DNA of 7,593 nt from positions 1 through 7,593 of the forward strand of contig RFHZ01000148.1 in assembly GCA_003696125.1 (NCBI GenBank), read 5' to 3'. Made by a program: the position numbers and the translations under genes. The DNA is from Nitrospinota bacterium (GTDB taxonomy: Bacteria > Tectomicrobia > Entotheonellia > J063). Shown here piece after piece: positions 1-6,959 of this stretch (the first letter of the stretch is position 1; the number at the start of each line of letters is the position of its first letter). The notes beneath the pieces are model-generated. The model was not told the origin of the DNA, did no database searches, and worked only from the letters and a program-made list of their open reading frames with translations.

Positions 1-1
1 C

Positions 2-205
2 GTTGCCGCCAAGCAGTGGATACTGCAGGGACTCCCTCTCCGCTATCTCCGCTTCCTCTCCACCACCCTTTTTCGTCGGGAGCCACGAGAGGCGGAGCAG
101 ACCGCCCTCCTCTTTTACCTGGCCCATTTCACCGATACAGATCAGGAAGCACTCCTCTTCCCTGCTGGAAAGCCCAAGCACCCTCGACAAGGAGAAAAGC
201 GATGA
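2..205 (+). CDS. C-terminal end of an unrecognised protein (5' partial)
   Basis: An open frame enters from the left edge and ends at a TGA at 203-205, giving the last 67 residues of a protein. The translation (starting VAAKQWILQGLPLRYL, ending HPRQGEKR) looks like real protein: a mixed amphipathic stretch with many Leu, Phe, Tyr and Arg, then a basic, hydrophilic tail. There is no start codon because the beginning lies outside the window. The stop overlaps the start of the next gene as ATGA, the usual arrangement of translationally coupled operon genes, and the Shine-Dalgarno of that gene lies inside this coding region. I do not recognise the family. No motif, membrane segment or metal-binding pattern is evident. 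The in-frame reading and the ATGA overlap are visible; membership of an operon is inferred. Confidence 0.6.
   Translation, partial: VAAKQWILQGLPLRYLRFLSTTLFRREPREAEQTALLFYLAHFTDTDQEALLFPAGKPKHPRQGEKR
189..194 (+). promoter_or_regulatory. Shine-Dalgarno that fixes the oxidoreductase start
   Basis: AAGGAG sits 7 nt upstream of the ATG at 202. The frame stays open from near position 1, so this site together with the ATGA overlap argues against the longer N-terminus, which would be a low-complexity Pro/Ser/Arg stretch unlike any luciferase-like protein. Confidence 0.75.
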
Positions 206-1161
206 CCACTTCCCCCATCAAGTTTGGTGTCTATATCCCTCAGGATGCCCCCTATCCGGTTATTCGCCAACTGGCCCAGGCTGCAGATCGCCTGGGGTAT
301 CATTCCCTCTGGCTCATCGATCACCTGATCGGGGCCAGTGTGCGCAGGGATACCCCGCTGCTGGAGTGCTGGACCCTGATGTCCGCCTTAGCCGGGATCA
401 CCTCCCGGGTGCGTATCGGCACCATGGTGCTCTGTAACGCCTTTCGTTCTCCCTCTCTGCTCGCCAAGATGAGTGCCACCCTCGACGTGATCAGCAATGG
501 TCGTCTCGAATTTGCCATCGGTGCAGGCTGGTATGCGCAGGAGTTCAAACAGTACGGTTTCCCTTTCCCTCCACCAGGAACGCGGATCAGGCAACTGGAG
601 GAGGGGATCGAGGTGATCAGGCGGATGTGGACAGAAGAGGAGGCGACCTTTCAGGGACGGTACTACCAGATCGATCATGCCATCAATTATCCCAAACCGG
701 TCCAGAAACCGCATCCGCCTATCCATATCGGTGGGAGAGGAGAGAAGCTCATGCTCCGCCTGGTAGCCAGGCATGCGGACATCTGGAATGTGGCTGCCGG
801 CACGCCACCAGAGGAGTACCGGCACAAAACAGCGGTATTAGAGCAGCATTGCCGGGAGATCGGACGGGATCCGGACTCGATCGAACGCTCTCGGCAGATG
901 ATCGTGGTCTTCTCGGAGGAGAAGGATGCCTTACCGGGAAAAATGCGGGAAGCACAGGAACGCTTTGCCCTCTTTGGCGATCTGCAGCAACTCGCCATCC
1001 GGGGGACGGCTGAGGAGTGTATCGCCCAACTGCAACGGTTCGTTGCCCTTGGCGTCACCTTCTTTGTCCTCTTCCTCTCCGATGTAAGCATTCATCCAGA
1101 GAGCCAGGGACTCGTCACGTTGCAACGCTTTGCAGAGAGAGTCTTACCAGCTTTTGCCTGA
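202..1161 (+). CDS. Luciferase-like (LLM class) F420/flavin-dependent oxidoreductase, Rv1855c-like
   Basis: This encodes a 319-residue cytosolic TIM-barrel oxidoreductase of the bacterial luciferase-like superfamily, whose members use reduced FMN or coenzyme F420; the substrate is unknown. The frame is open further upstream, but the start at 202 is chosen because AAGGAG (189-194) lies 7 nt before it, it makes an ATGA overlap with the upstream gene, and the protein then begins at the first barrel strand (KFGVYIPQ). Family landmarks are the segment LECWTLMSALAGITSRVRIGT, the DVISNGRLEFAIGAGW block (GAGW at residues 107-110), the YYQIDHAINYPKPVQKPHPP segment, and IHIGGRGEK (174-182). These match my memory of the Rv1855c-type 'probable F420-dependent oxidoreductase' group, including the conserved cofactor-side GAGW and IGG segments. 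The length is normal for the family and nothing appears broken. The choice between F420 and FMN cannot be made from sequence alone. Confidence 0.9.
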   Translation: MTTSPIKFGVYIPQDAPYPVIRQLAQAADRLGYHSLWLIDHLIGASVRRDTPLLECWTLMSALAGITSRVRIGTMVLCNAFRSPSLLAKMSATLDVISNGRLEFAIGAGWYAQEFKQYGFPFPPPGTRIRQLEEGIEVIRRMWTEEEATFQGRYYQIDHAINYPKPVQKPHPPIHIGGRGEKLMLRLVARHADIWNVAAGTPPEEYRHKTAVLEQHCREIGRDPDSIERSRQMIVVFSEEKDALPGKMREAQERFALFGDLQQLAIRGTAEECIAQLQRFVALGVTFFVLFLSDVSIHPESQGLVTLQRFAERVLPAFA

Positions 1162-1182
1162 AAGGGTGGATCATCTTTTCCC

Positions 1183-1187
1183 AGGAG
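1183..1187 (+). promoter_or_regulatory. Shine-Dalgarno deciding the transporter start
   Basis: AGGAG is followed by two in-frame ATGs, at 1189 (spacing 1 nt) and 1195 (spacing 7 nt). Only the second spacing suits ribosome binding. Confidence 0.65.
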
Positions 1188-1194
1188 AATGAAG

Positions 1195-2061
1195 ATGTGG
1201 TTTCTGCTCGCGCTCTCGGCAGCGCTGTTTCAGGTCCTCCGCAACATGGTGATGAAGCAGATCGGCCATGCACTTGACGAATATATCAATGTCTGGGGCC
1301 GTTTTACCTTCCTGCTCCCCTTCACCCTGCTCATGGTTTGGGGAAAGGGGATTCCACCTCTCCGACCCGGGTTCTGGACCGTCTGCCTCCTCTTTGCCTG
1401 CTTTCAGATCATCTCCACCCTCTGCCTGTCCAAAGCCTTTCGCTTCTCGGACATCTCCATCGTCATTCCCCTGTGGAAACTGAGTATCTTTGTCCTGATG
1501 ATCTTTGCCTATTTCACCATCCATGAAACCCCATCTTCTCTGGGCATGGTGGGAGTGGTGATCAGCGTGATCGGCGTGTATGCCCTGAACATCCAGAAGA
1601 GCCGTATCTCGTTTTGGGCTCCCCTCCAGGTCCTCTTCACAGACAGAGGCCTCCGCTACACCCTGCTGGCAGCCCTCTTCTATGCTCCCTCGGTCATCAC
1701 CATCAAGCAGGCCATTCTCCTCTCTGATCCCTACTTTGGTGTCTTTATCGGCTATCTCCTGGCCAGTCTCCTCCTCCTCCCTCTGGTCCTCTCCACCTCC
1801 CTCTCCCACTTTCGCCGCATCCCTCGTTTCTGGAAGAGTTTCTTCGGCATGGGACTCTTTGCCTCCCTGACCAGTGTCACCCAGGGGATCGCCTACAAAT
1901 TGACCCTGAGCTCCTATGTGGAGGCGGTCAAGCAGGTGGAGATCCTCTTTGCCCTGGCCATCGGATATGCTGTCTTTCAAGAGCGGGAGCGGGTAGGAGA
2001 GATCCTGCCCGGCTGTGTGATGATGCTGATCGGCATCGTTCTCATCAAACTCTCCACATGA
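1195..2061 (+). CDS. EamA/DMT-superfamily membrane transporter
   Basis: This encodes a 288-residue, very hydrophobic inner-membrane protein with about ten predicted transmembrane helices arranged as two similar halves, as in drug/metabolite (EamA) transporters. In the first half, the FRFSDISIVIPLWKLS segment (residues 82-97) and the IHE following the fourth helix match the family pattern of a Pro-containing helix and a conserved Glu. The second half repeats this as SSYVEAVKQVEILFALAIGYAVFQERE. The substrate cannot be told; members export amino acids, nucleotide sugars, drugs or other small metabolites. Two ATGs compete. AGGAG at 1183-1187 is 7 nt before 1195 but only 1 nt before 1189, so 1195 is preferred; starting at 1189 would add two residues. 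The gene follows the oxidoreductase by 33 bp on the same strand, so co-transcription is likely. The coding strand is strongly pyrimidine-rich (CTC, TTC, ATC codons), which creates a long but spurious antisense frame. Confidence 0.88.
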   Translation: MWFLLALSAALFQVLRNMVMKQIGHALDEYINVWGRFTFLLPFTLLMVWGKGIPPLRPGFWTVCLLFACFQIISTLCLSKAFRFSDISIVIPLWKLSIFVLMIFAYFTIHETPSSLGMVGVVISVIGVYALNIQKSRISFWAPLQVLFTDRGLRYTLLAALFYAPSVITIKQAILLSDPYFGVFIGYLLASLLLLPLVLSTSLSHFRRIPRFWKSFFGMGLFASLTSVTQGIAYKLTLSSYVEAVKQVEILFALAIGYAVFQERERVGEILPGCVMMLIGIVLIKLST

Positions 2062-2151
2062 GCGCCTCAAGTTTCCCTGTTCTGCCGCCGATAAGAGAAG
2101 AAACAAAGGGATTGGTCTCACCATATTCCGCGGGAAAGCAGAGCCCCTTCT
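2062..2151 (+). other. Short intergenic gap before the kinase gene
   Basis: These 90 bp separate the transporter stop from the kinase start. I see no convincing hairpin followed by a T-run and no well-spaced -35/-10 pair. The AT-richer stretch around 2108-2130 could hold a weak promoter. Read-through from the upstream genes is equally plausible. Confidence 0.4.
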
Positions 2152-4842
2152 ATGCCAGAACAAGAGCAGAGCAGAGCAGAACTCGTACAGGAGCTGGCTG
2201 CCCTGCGGCGACGGGTCACCGAGTTGCAGGTGATCCAGATGATCACGGGCGAGATTACCCGTGAACTCGATCTGACCACTCTGCTCACCCTGATCACCCG
2301 CCGGGCAGCAGAGCTGGTAGGTGCCGTATCCGGGGCAACCTATCTCTGGGAGGAGTCAACCCAGCTCCTGGTTCCACGCGCCTGGTATGGGCTGGGAGCG
2401 TGGATGGGTGAGGTGCGGATAAAGAGGGGGGAAGGGGTTACCGGCACTGTGGCCCAGAGGCGTCAGGGAATGATAGTCAACGATTACCGGACCTCTCCCT
2501 ATGCCAGTCCCCTCTTTCTTCGCCGGACGCAGATCACGGCTACCCTGGCTGAACCGCTCCTTTACTCCGGCCGTCTTCTCGGGGTGATCACCATCAACAA
2601 TGAGGGGCGAGGGCACTCCTTCACCGAGTACGATCAGGACCTGCTGGCCTGTTTCGCCTCTCAGGCGGCCATTGCCATCGAAAATGCCCGCCTGTACGAA
2701 GCGGCCCAGCGGCGTGCTCAACAGCTCTCCATGTTGAACGAGTTGATGCGTATCCTGAGTACCAAACTCAATCCGCAGGAGGTATTCCAGGAGATCCTGC
2801 ATGCCGTCCAGATCCTGATTCCTGGAGCGGTCGGTCGCCTCTGGGAATATAGCGAGCAGGAAGAAGCGATACGCCTGGCAGCCAGCGTTGGAGTGCGGAA
2901 CCGGGAAAGGGAAGTCACATACAGGCTCCGTCTGAGAGAAGGGATCGTCGGCATTGCAGCAGCGACGCAACAGCCGGTAGTCGTCCCTGATCTCCTGCAA
3001 GATCCGCGTTTCATCAATAAGGATTGGGCCAGGGCCGAAGGACTGGTCTCTGCTCTCGTACTCCCTTTGGTCTATAACGGCCGCTTTTATGGTGCCCTGG
3101 GGATTGGGACGCGGCACCCCTATTCCTTTAGCGAGGAGGAGATCGACCTGTTCCAGTCCTTGGCCACCCAGGCTGCCGTTGCCATGCGGAACGCGGCCTT
3201 GTACACGGCAGAGGCAGCGGCACGGGAAGCAGCAGAGGCGGCAACACGGGCCAAGAGCGAGTTTCTGGCCAATATGAGCCACGAAATCCGCACCCCCATG
3301 AACGGCATCATCGGCATGACAGAACTCGTGCTCGATACCCCGCTTACCCCTGAACAGCGGGAATATCTCACCCTGGTCAAGACCTCTGCCGAATCGTTAC
3401 TCACCGTTCTCAACGATATCCTCGACTTCTCCAAGATCGAAGCGGGAAAACTTATCCTGGTCCCTGCCCCTTTCTCCCTGCGGGACAGTGTGGGGAGCAT
3501 CATGAAAACGCTGGCGCTGCGAGCCCAGGAAAAGGGATTAGAGCTCGCCTATTACATCGCCCCTGATGTTCCGGATACCCTCATCGGCGACAACAACCGC
3601 CTGCGCCAGATCCTGGTGAATCTCATCGGTAACGCCATCAAGTTCACCCCGGCCGGAGAGGTTAACGTTGTTGTGCAGCGTGAGACAGGAGAAGCGAGAG
3701 AAGCCGGGAGGAGTTCTGGAGAAGGGGAGAAGGTGATGCTGCATTTCATCGTTCAGGACACCGGAATCGGCATCCCTCCGGAGAAGCAGCACATGATCTT
3801 CGAGGCGTTTACGCAGGCAGACAGCTCCATCACCCGGCAGTACGGCGGTACCGGTCTCGGCCTGGCCATCTCTGCCCACCTTGTGGCCATGATGGGAGGC
3901 CGCATCTGGGTAGAGAGTGAGGTCGGCCAGGGGAGTACCTTCCACTTTACCGCCTGTTTTGCTCATACCCGGGAGGCGAAGGTGGAAAGCGCACTCCCTT
4001 CTCCCCATCAACTGCAGGGGATACCGGTCCTGGTCGTGGACGACAACGCCACGAATCGACGGCTCCTGGTTGATGCCCTGCGCCAGTGGGGGATGCGACC
4101 GACCGCAGTAGAGAAAGGGGAGGCGGTCGTGACCACTCTCCTGCAGGCTCAACAAGAAGAGAATCCCTTTGCCCTGATCCTCCTCGATGCGATGATGCCG
4201 GGCATGGATGGCTTTCAGGTAGCCCAGCAGATTCGGGCCATGCCCGGACTCCTCAAGCCTCCCATCCTGTTGCTGAGCTCACTCGATCACGACCTGACCC
4301 CGGAACGGCTCCAGGAAATGGGGATCACCAGAGCCCTGACCAAACCGATCACCCTGTCAGAACTGTGGAATACTCTGCTGGAAGTCTTTCAGGCCACACC
4401 CTCCCCTTCGCCACCACCCCCCGATTCCGTCCAGCAGCGCCTCCCTCGTCCCCTTCGTCCTCTGCGTATTCTCCTGGCCGAAGATAACCTGGTGAACCAG
4501 AAGCTCGCCGTTCGCCTGCTGGAGAAGTGGGGACACACGGTGATTGTGGCCACTACAGGACGAGAGGTGTTGGAAAAGGTTGCACACGACTCCTTTGATC
4601 TGGTCCTCATGGATGTCCAGATGCCGGAAATGGGAGGGCTGGAAGCCACCCAGATCATTCGGAAACAGGAAGAGAAGAGCAACAGGCATCTCCCCATCGT
4701 GGCCATGACCGCTCATGCCATGCAAGGAGACCGCGAGCGGTGCCTGGCCGCGGGAATGGATGCCTATATCGCCAAACCGATCCAGCCCCAAAGGCTCTTT
4801 GAAACGATTGAACAGGTGGGGCAGGCCCTTTCCGGATCCTGA
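2152..4842 (+). CDS. Soluble hybrid histidine kinase, GAF-GAF-HisKA-HATPase_c-REC-REC
   Basis: This encodes an 896-residue two-component sensor kinase with no membrane segment, so it senses a cytosolic signal. A short coiled coil (about 3-30) precedes two GAF domains (about 35-180 and 205-350). A second, Ala/Glu-rich helix (about 352-372) leads into the HisKA box, with phospho-accepting His377 in SHEIRTPMN. The ATPase domain has the N box (Asn490, Asn494), the G1 box DTGIGIPP (Asp536, Gly538, Gly540) and the G2 box GGTGLGL (565-571). REC1 has the acidic pair Asp630/Asp631, phospho-acceptor Asp679, Ser709/Ser710 and Lys731. A Pro/Ser-rich linker (about 745-765) precedes REC2, with Glu777/Asp778, Asp821, Thr853 and Lys875. 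All catalytic positions are present, so autophosphorylation and transfer to both receivers look possible. No HPt domain is fused, so onward relay would need a separate partner. The GAF ligand is unknown, and I see no obvious bilin-type Cys context. The start at 2152 has only a weak ribosome site (GGGAAAG at 2132-2138, spaced far). Confidence 0.95.
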   Translation: MPEQEQSRAELVQELAALRRRVTELQVIQMITGEITRELDLTTLLTLITRRAAELVGAVSGATYLWEESTQLLVPRAWYGLGAWMGEVRIKRGEGVTGTVAQRRQGMIVNDYRTSPYASPLFLRRTQITATLAEPLLYSGRLLGVITINNEGRGHSFTEYDQDLLACFASQAAIAIENARLYEAAQRRAQQLSMLNELMRILSTKLNPQEVFQEILHAVQILIPGAVGRLWEYSEQEEAIRLAASVGVRNREREVTYRLRLREGIVGIAAATQQPVVVPDLLQDPRFINKDWARAEGLVSALVLPLVYNGRFYGALGIGTRHPYSFSEEEIDLFQSLATQAAVAMRNAALYTAEAAAREAAEAATRAKSEFLANMSHEIRTPMNGIIGMTELVLDTPLTPEQREYLTLVKTSAESLLTVLNDILDFSKIEAGKLILVPAPFSLRDSVGSIMKTLALRAQEKGLELAYYIAPDVPDTLIGDNNRLRQILVNLIGNAIKFTPAGEVNVVVQRETGEAREAGRSSGEGEKVMLHFIVQDTGIGIPPEKQHMIFEAFTQADSSITRQYGGTGLGLAISAHLVAMMGGRIWVESEVGQGSTFHFTACFAHTREAKVESALPSPHQLQGIPVLVVDDNATNRRLLVDALRQWGMRPTAVEKGEAVVTTLLQAQQEENPFALILLDAMMPGMDGFQVAQQIRAMPGLLKPPILLLSSLDHDLTPERLQEMGITRALTKPITLSELWNTLLEVFQATPSPSPPPPDSVQQRLPRPLRPLRILLAEDNLVNQKLAVRLLEKWGHTVIVATTGREVLEKVAHDSFDLVLMDVQMPEMGGLEATQIIRKQEEKSNRHLPIVAMTAHAMQGDRERCLAAGMDAYIAKPIQPQRLFETIEQVGQALSGS

Positions 4843-4843
4843 T

Positions 4844-5689
4844 TCACCCCAGCAGGGCATCATAACAAAGCCGGCAGAGGCGGGCGATCAACTGGCCAGC
4901 CACCGTATAACCGGGCATGCCATCAGGCATCTCTTGAGGGACCTGTTCGGTAAAAACGCTGAGGATAAAGAGAGGCTCTTCTCCCTGAAAGATGATCCCG
5001 GCGTCGTTATTATTGCGCCCATCTTGACCCGTCCCGGTCTTGTGAGCCACCTTCGTTCCCCAGGGGAGGTAGGCGGGGAGTCGCCAGCTTAACTTCTGCC
5101 AGCTCAGGATATCGAGGCCGAGTTGACAGAGAGCCGGTGTGCAGCCGAGTCGAGCTGCCACCTCAGGACTCCGGGTTCCCTGCAGGATCAGATCCAGCAA
5201 GAGACCCACGTCGGCCGGGGTCGTTGCATTGACCGCCTCTACCGGGTGATGGCGACCCAGACGGGGTGGGATGCCGTGGCGATGTGTGGTCCCGCGCATA
5301 CCGATCGATTGACAGAAGGCATTGATATAATCGAGCCCCAGCATGTCTACGATGGTACCGGTGCAGGTGTTGTCGCTCACGATGATCATCATGACCAGCG
5401 CATCACGAAACTGAATGGTAAAGCCGGGCTGGAGGTGTTGGAAGGTACCGGACTGGTTGTTCTGATACCTGGCCTGAATGGTTACCGGCTGGTTCAGGGA
5501 CAGCTTCCCTTCGTTCACCGCCTTGAGAGCCGCCATCATGATGGCAATCTTCCGGGTGCTGGCAGAAGGGACGATCACATCACCGTTGCGCTGGGCAACC
5601 TCACCGGTACGGAGATCTTTCAGATACCAGCCGGTATGGAACGGGTAAGAGTCACAGAGTCGATGCAGTTGCTGAACCAAGGCTTCCAT
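4844..5689 (-). CDS. Class A beta-lactamase-like serine hydrolase, probably cytosolic
   Basis: This encodes a 281-residue protein of the serine beta-lactamase/penicillin-binding fold. The three active-site motifs are present in order and at class A spacing: Ser44-Thr-Arg-Lys47 (SxxK, nucleophile and base), Ser105-Asp-Asn107 (SDN) and Lys217-Thr-Gly219 (KTG). The omega-loop region (about 134-160) keeps the terminal ATTP segment (155-158). By ungapped comparison with TEM, however, the position of the deacylating Glu166 falls on Pro141 and that of Asn170 on Gly145; the only Glu nearby is Glu151. True beta-lactamase activity is therefore doubtful, and a peptidase, esterase or penicillin-binding role is possible. 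The N-terminus (MEALVQQLHRLCDSYPF) is not a signal peptide, and the protein has at least seven Cys, which suits the cytoplasm. The start is firm because AAAGGAGGA lies 5 nt upstream. The gene is transcribed away from galT and converges on the kinase gene. What is certain is the fold family; the activity is inferred. Confidence 0.87.
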   Translation of the reverse strand: MEALVQQLHRLCDSYPFHTGWYLKDLRTGEVAQRNGDVIVPSASTRKIAIMMAALKAVNEGKLSLNQPVTIQARYQNNQSGTFQHLQPGFTIQFRDALVMMIIVSDNTCTGTIVDMLGLDYINAFCQSIGMRGTTHRHGIPPRLGRHHPVEAVNATTPADVGLLLDLILQGTRSPEVAARLGCTPALCQLGLDILSWQKLSWRLPAYLPWGTKVAHKTGTGQDGRNNNDAGIIFQGEEPLFILSVFTEQVPQEMPDGMPGYTVAGQLIARLCRLCYDALLG

Positions 5690-5693
5690 GCTG

Positions 5694-5702
5694 TCCTCCT
5701 TT
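5694..5702 (-). promoter_or_regulatory. Strong Shine-Dalgarno of the serine hydrolase
   Basis: Read on the - strand, AAAGGAGGA is followed by five bases and then the ATG at 5689. It is nearly a perfect match to the anti-Shine-Dalgarno sequence. It matters because it excludes an upstream extension that might have supplied a signal peptide. Confidence 0.8.
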
Positions 5703-5781
5703 AAGGTACTTTTGCCCCCTGCTGCCTCTTCTGGCCAGGTGTTACCGGAAGAACTCTTCTCCCGGGCACGCAGAGAAGGCA

Positions 5782-5818
5782 GAAGGCTTACTTTACGCCT
5801 CGCGGCGGTGCAGCCTTC
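5782..5818 (-). other. Stem-loop in the leader of the serine hydrolase gene
   Basis: On the - strand RNA a perfect 7-bp outer stem (GAAGGCU at 5818-5812 with AGCCUUC at 5788-5782) encloses an asymmetric internal loop (GCAC on one side, UAAAGUA on the other). Inside it, a 4-bp inner stem CGCC/GGCG is capped by GCGA, a GNRA tetraloop. No U-run follows, so it is not a simple terminator. It resembles a structured 5' leader element. I could not match it to a known riboswitch class. Confidence 0.5.
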
Positions 5819-5828
5819 AGACAGGGCT

Positions 5829-5851
5829 GGATTCCTGGGATGGAGGAATCC
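5829..5851. repeat. Perfect 8-bp inverted repeat (operator or hairpin)
   Basis: GGATTCCT (5829-5836) and AGGAATCC (5844-5851) are exact reverse complements separated by 7 bp. The centre lies about 35 bp downstream of the predicted start of the leftward transcript. It could be a dimeric regulator's operator, in which case a bound protein would block the leftward promoter, or the first hairpin of the leader RNA. No T-run follows on either strand. Confidence 0.5.
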
Positions 5852-5881
5852 TCAAGGATCGGTCATAGTTCATTAGGGACC

Positions 5882-5910
5882 ATTCTATCTTAAGCTTTTC
5901 TCCTTGGCAA
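5882..5910 (-). promoter_or_regulatory. Sigma70-like promoter for the serine hydrolase
   Basis: Read on the - strand: TTGCCA (-35, 5910-5905), a spacer of exactly 17 bp, and TAGAAT (-10, 5887-5882). Each hexamer matches five of six consensus bases. Transcription would begin near 5875, giving a leader of about 185 nt before the ATG at 5689. Confidence 0.6.
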
Positions 5911-5919
5911 GTTGCACTC

Positions 5920-5928
5920 TGGTATGCT
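5920..5928 (+). promoter_or_regulatory. Probable extended -10 promoter for galT
   Basis: TGGTATGCT fits the TGnTATnnT extended -10 pattern and lies about 29 bp before the galT ATG. No good -35 is seen at the proper distance; the expected place (about 5900-5906) overlaps the -35 of the opposing promoter. The start site would be near 5935, giving a short leader that carries the ribosome site. Confidence 0.4.
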
Positions 5929-5940
5929 AGGGTAAAGGTA

Positions 5941-5951
5941 GAGGAGAGGAG
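5941..5951 (+). promoter_or_regulatory. Ribosome binding site of galT
   Basis: A tandem GAGGAGAGGAG lies 5 nt upstream of the ATG at 5957. It offers two overlapping Shine-Dalgarno registers. Confidence 0.65.
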
Positions 5952-5956
5952 AATAG

Positions 5957-6958
5957 ATGCGGAGGAATGAAATCAGGCAAAACAAGGCCACCGGGCAGTG
6001 GACGATCTACGCACCGGATCGCGGCGGGCGTCCCCATGATCATCCTTCCTGCTCCTCCAGTCCTGCTCCTCTTCCTGACTGGGAGGAACGGTGTCCCTTC
6101 TGCCCGGGTAACGAGCAGATGCTTCCCCCTATCCTTTTCGAAACACCGGGTCTTAGAGGGAATTCCTGGCAGACGCGGGTCGTGCCGAATAAATTTCCGG
6201 CCCTGACCCCGGAAGGTGGCTGCCAGCGCTCCATCCGGGGAATTTATCTCGCCATGCCCGGTTTTGGTCACCACGAGGTGATCATTGACAGTCCCTTACA
6301 CAATCGAGACATTGCAGAGATGGCCGGTGAAGAGGTCGAAGCCCTGATCGAAACCTATCACTACCGCTACCTCTCTCTGAAGCAGACCGATGCAGCCATG
6401 CTGGTGCTGATCTTCCGGAATCATGGGAAGCGGGCCGGCACTTCCCTCATCCACCCGCACTCGCAGGTCATCGCGACAGGAATCGTTCCCCACCATATCC
6501 GGTGGAGAGAGGAGGAAGGTCAACGCTACTTTGATACCTGGGGACGCTGTGTCTACTGTGATATCCTTGCCTTTGAAGAACAGGATCGACAGCGTGTGAT
6601 TTGGGAGAACGCCTCTTTCCTCGCCTTTATCCCCTTTGCCGCCGAGGTACCCTTTGAAACCTGGATCGTGCCCAAGTGCCACCGGGCAGACTTTGGAGCC
6701 ATTGCCGATGGAGAAAAGAAGGACTTCGCGCAGGCGCTGCATGCCGTCCTGCAGATGATATACCGCAAGCTAGAGAATCCAGACTATAACTATGTTCTCC
6801 ATACTGCCACGCGGTATAACGATGCCGCCCCTCACCTCCACTGGTACCTCCAGATCTGTCCCCGCCTGACGACAACGGCCGGGTTTGAAATCGGCTCGGG
6901 AATCAGGATCAACCCGACCCTCCCGGAAGAGAATGCCGCTTTCTTACAGGAGGAATGA
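5957..6958 (+). CDS. galT: Galactose-1-phosphate uridylyltransferase (GalT)
   Basis: This encodes a 333-residue cytosolic enzyme of the HIT superfamily. The expected reaction is UDP-glucose plus galactose-1-phosphate to glucose-1-phosphate plus UDP-galactose (Leloir pathway). The N-terminal half has Cys46/Cys49 (CPFCPGNE), a likely metal site, and the conserved VVPNKFPAL segment. The active site is His166-Pro-His168-Ser-Gln170, where His168 corresponds to the uridylylated nucleophile. The C-terminal half repeats the fold, with Cys198/Cys201 (CVYC) and APHLHWYLQICPR (His293, His295). The start at 5957 is preceded by a purine-rich ribosome site (GAGGAG, ending 5 nt upstream). No galK, galE or galM is in the window, so the gene appears solitary here. 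Related HIT-family nucleotidyltransferases, such as ADP-glucose phosphorylase-like enzymes, share these motifs, so the exact sugar phosphate is inferred. The gene diverges from the serine hydrolase and converges on the protease gene. Confidence 0.92.
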   Translation: MRRNEIRQNKATGQWTIYAPDRGGRPHDHPSCSSSPAPLPDWEERCPFCPGNEQMLPPILFETPGLRGNSWQTRVVPNKFPALTPEGGCQRSIRGIYLAMPGFGHHEVIIDSPLHNRDIAEMAGEEVEALIETYHYRYLSLKQTDAAMLVLIFRNHGKRAGTSLIHPHSQVIATGIVPHHIRWREEEGQRYFDTWGRCVYCDILAFEEQDRQRVIWENASFLAFIPFAAEVPFETWIVPKCHRADFGAIADGEKKDFAQALHAVLQMIYRKLENPDYNYVLHTATRYNDAAPHLHWYLQICPRLTTTAGFEIGSGIRINPTLPEENAAFLQEE

Positions 6959-6959
6959 T

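Noticed and set aside
16-201. N-terminal extension of the oxidoreductase back to position 16
   Set aside because: The extra 62 residues are Pro/Ser/Arg-rich and unlike any luciferase-like protein. A Shine-Dalgarno and ATGA overlap favour 202, and a different frame is the one that looks coding there.
1171-2163. A 330-codon open frame on the - strand, longer than the transporter gene it covers
   Set aside because: Its product is a low-complexity Asp/Glu/Gly/His/Gln-rich string with no motif. It is what the complement of CTC, TTC and ATC codons of a membrane protein produces. The + strand frame has clear transporter helices and a Shine-Dalgarno.
2356-3282. A 308-codon - strand frame inside the kinase gene
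   Set aside because: It is fully antisense to the two GAF domains, whose motifs are on the + strand. The product shows no recognisable domain and no ribosome site.
5123-5704. A 193-codon + strand frame opposite the serine hydrolase
   Set aside because: The - strand carries SxxK, SDN and KTG plus a strong Shine-Dalgarno. The + frame has none of these and is a shadow.
5782-5825. T-box-like sequence on the - strand (AAGGCTG then CACCGCCGCG)
   Set aside because: It loosely resembles the T-box antiterminator, but the bulge reads GCAC rather than UGGN and so could not pair with a tRNA NCCA end. The downstream gene is not an aminoacyl-tRNA synthetase or amino-acid gene.
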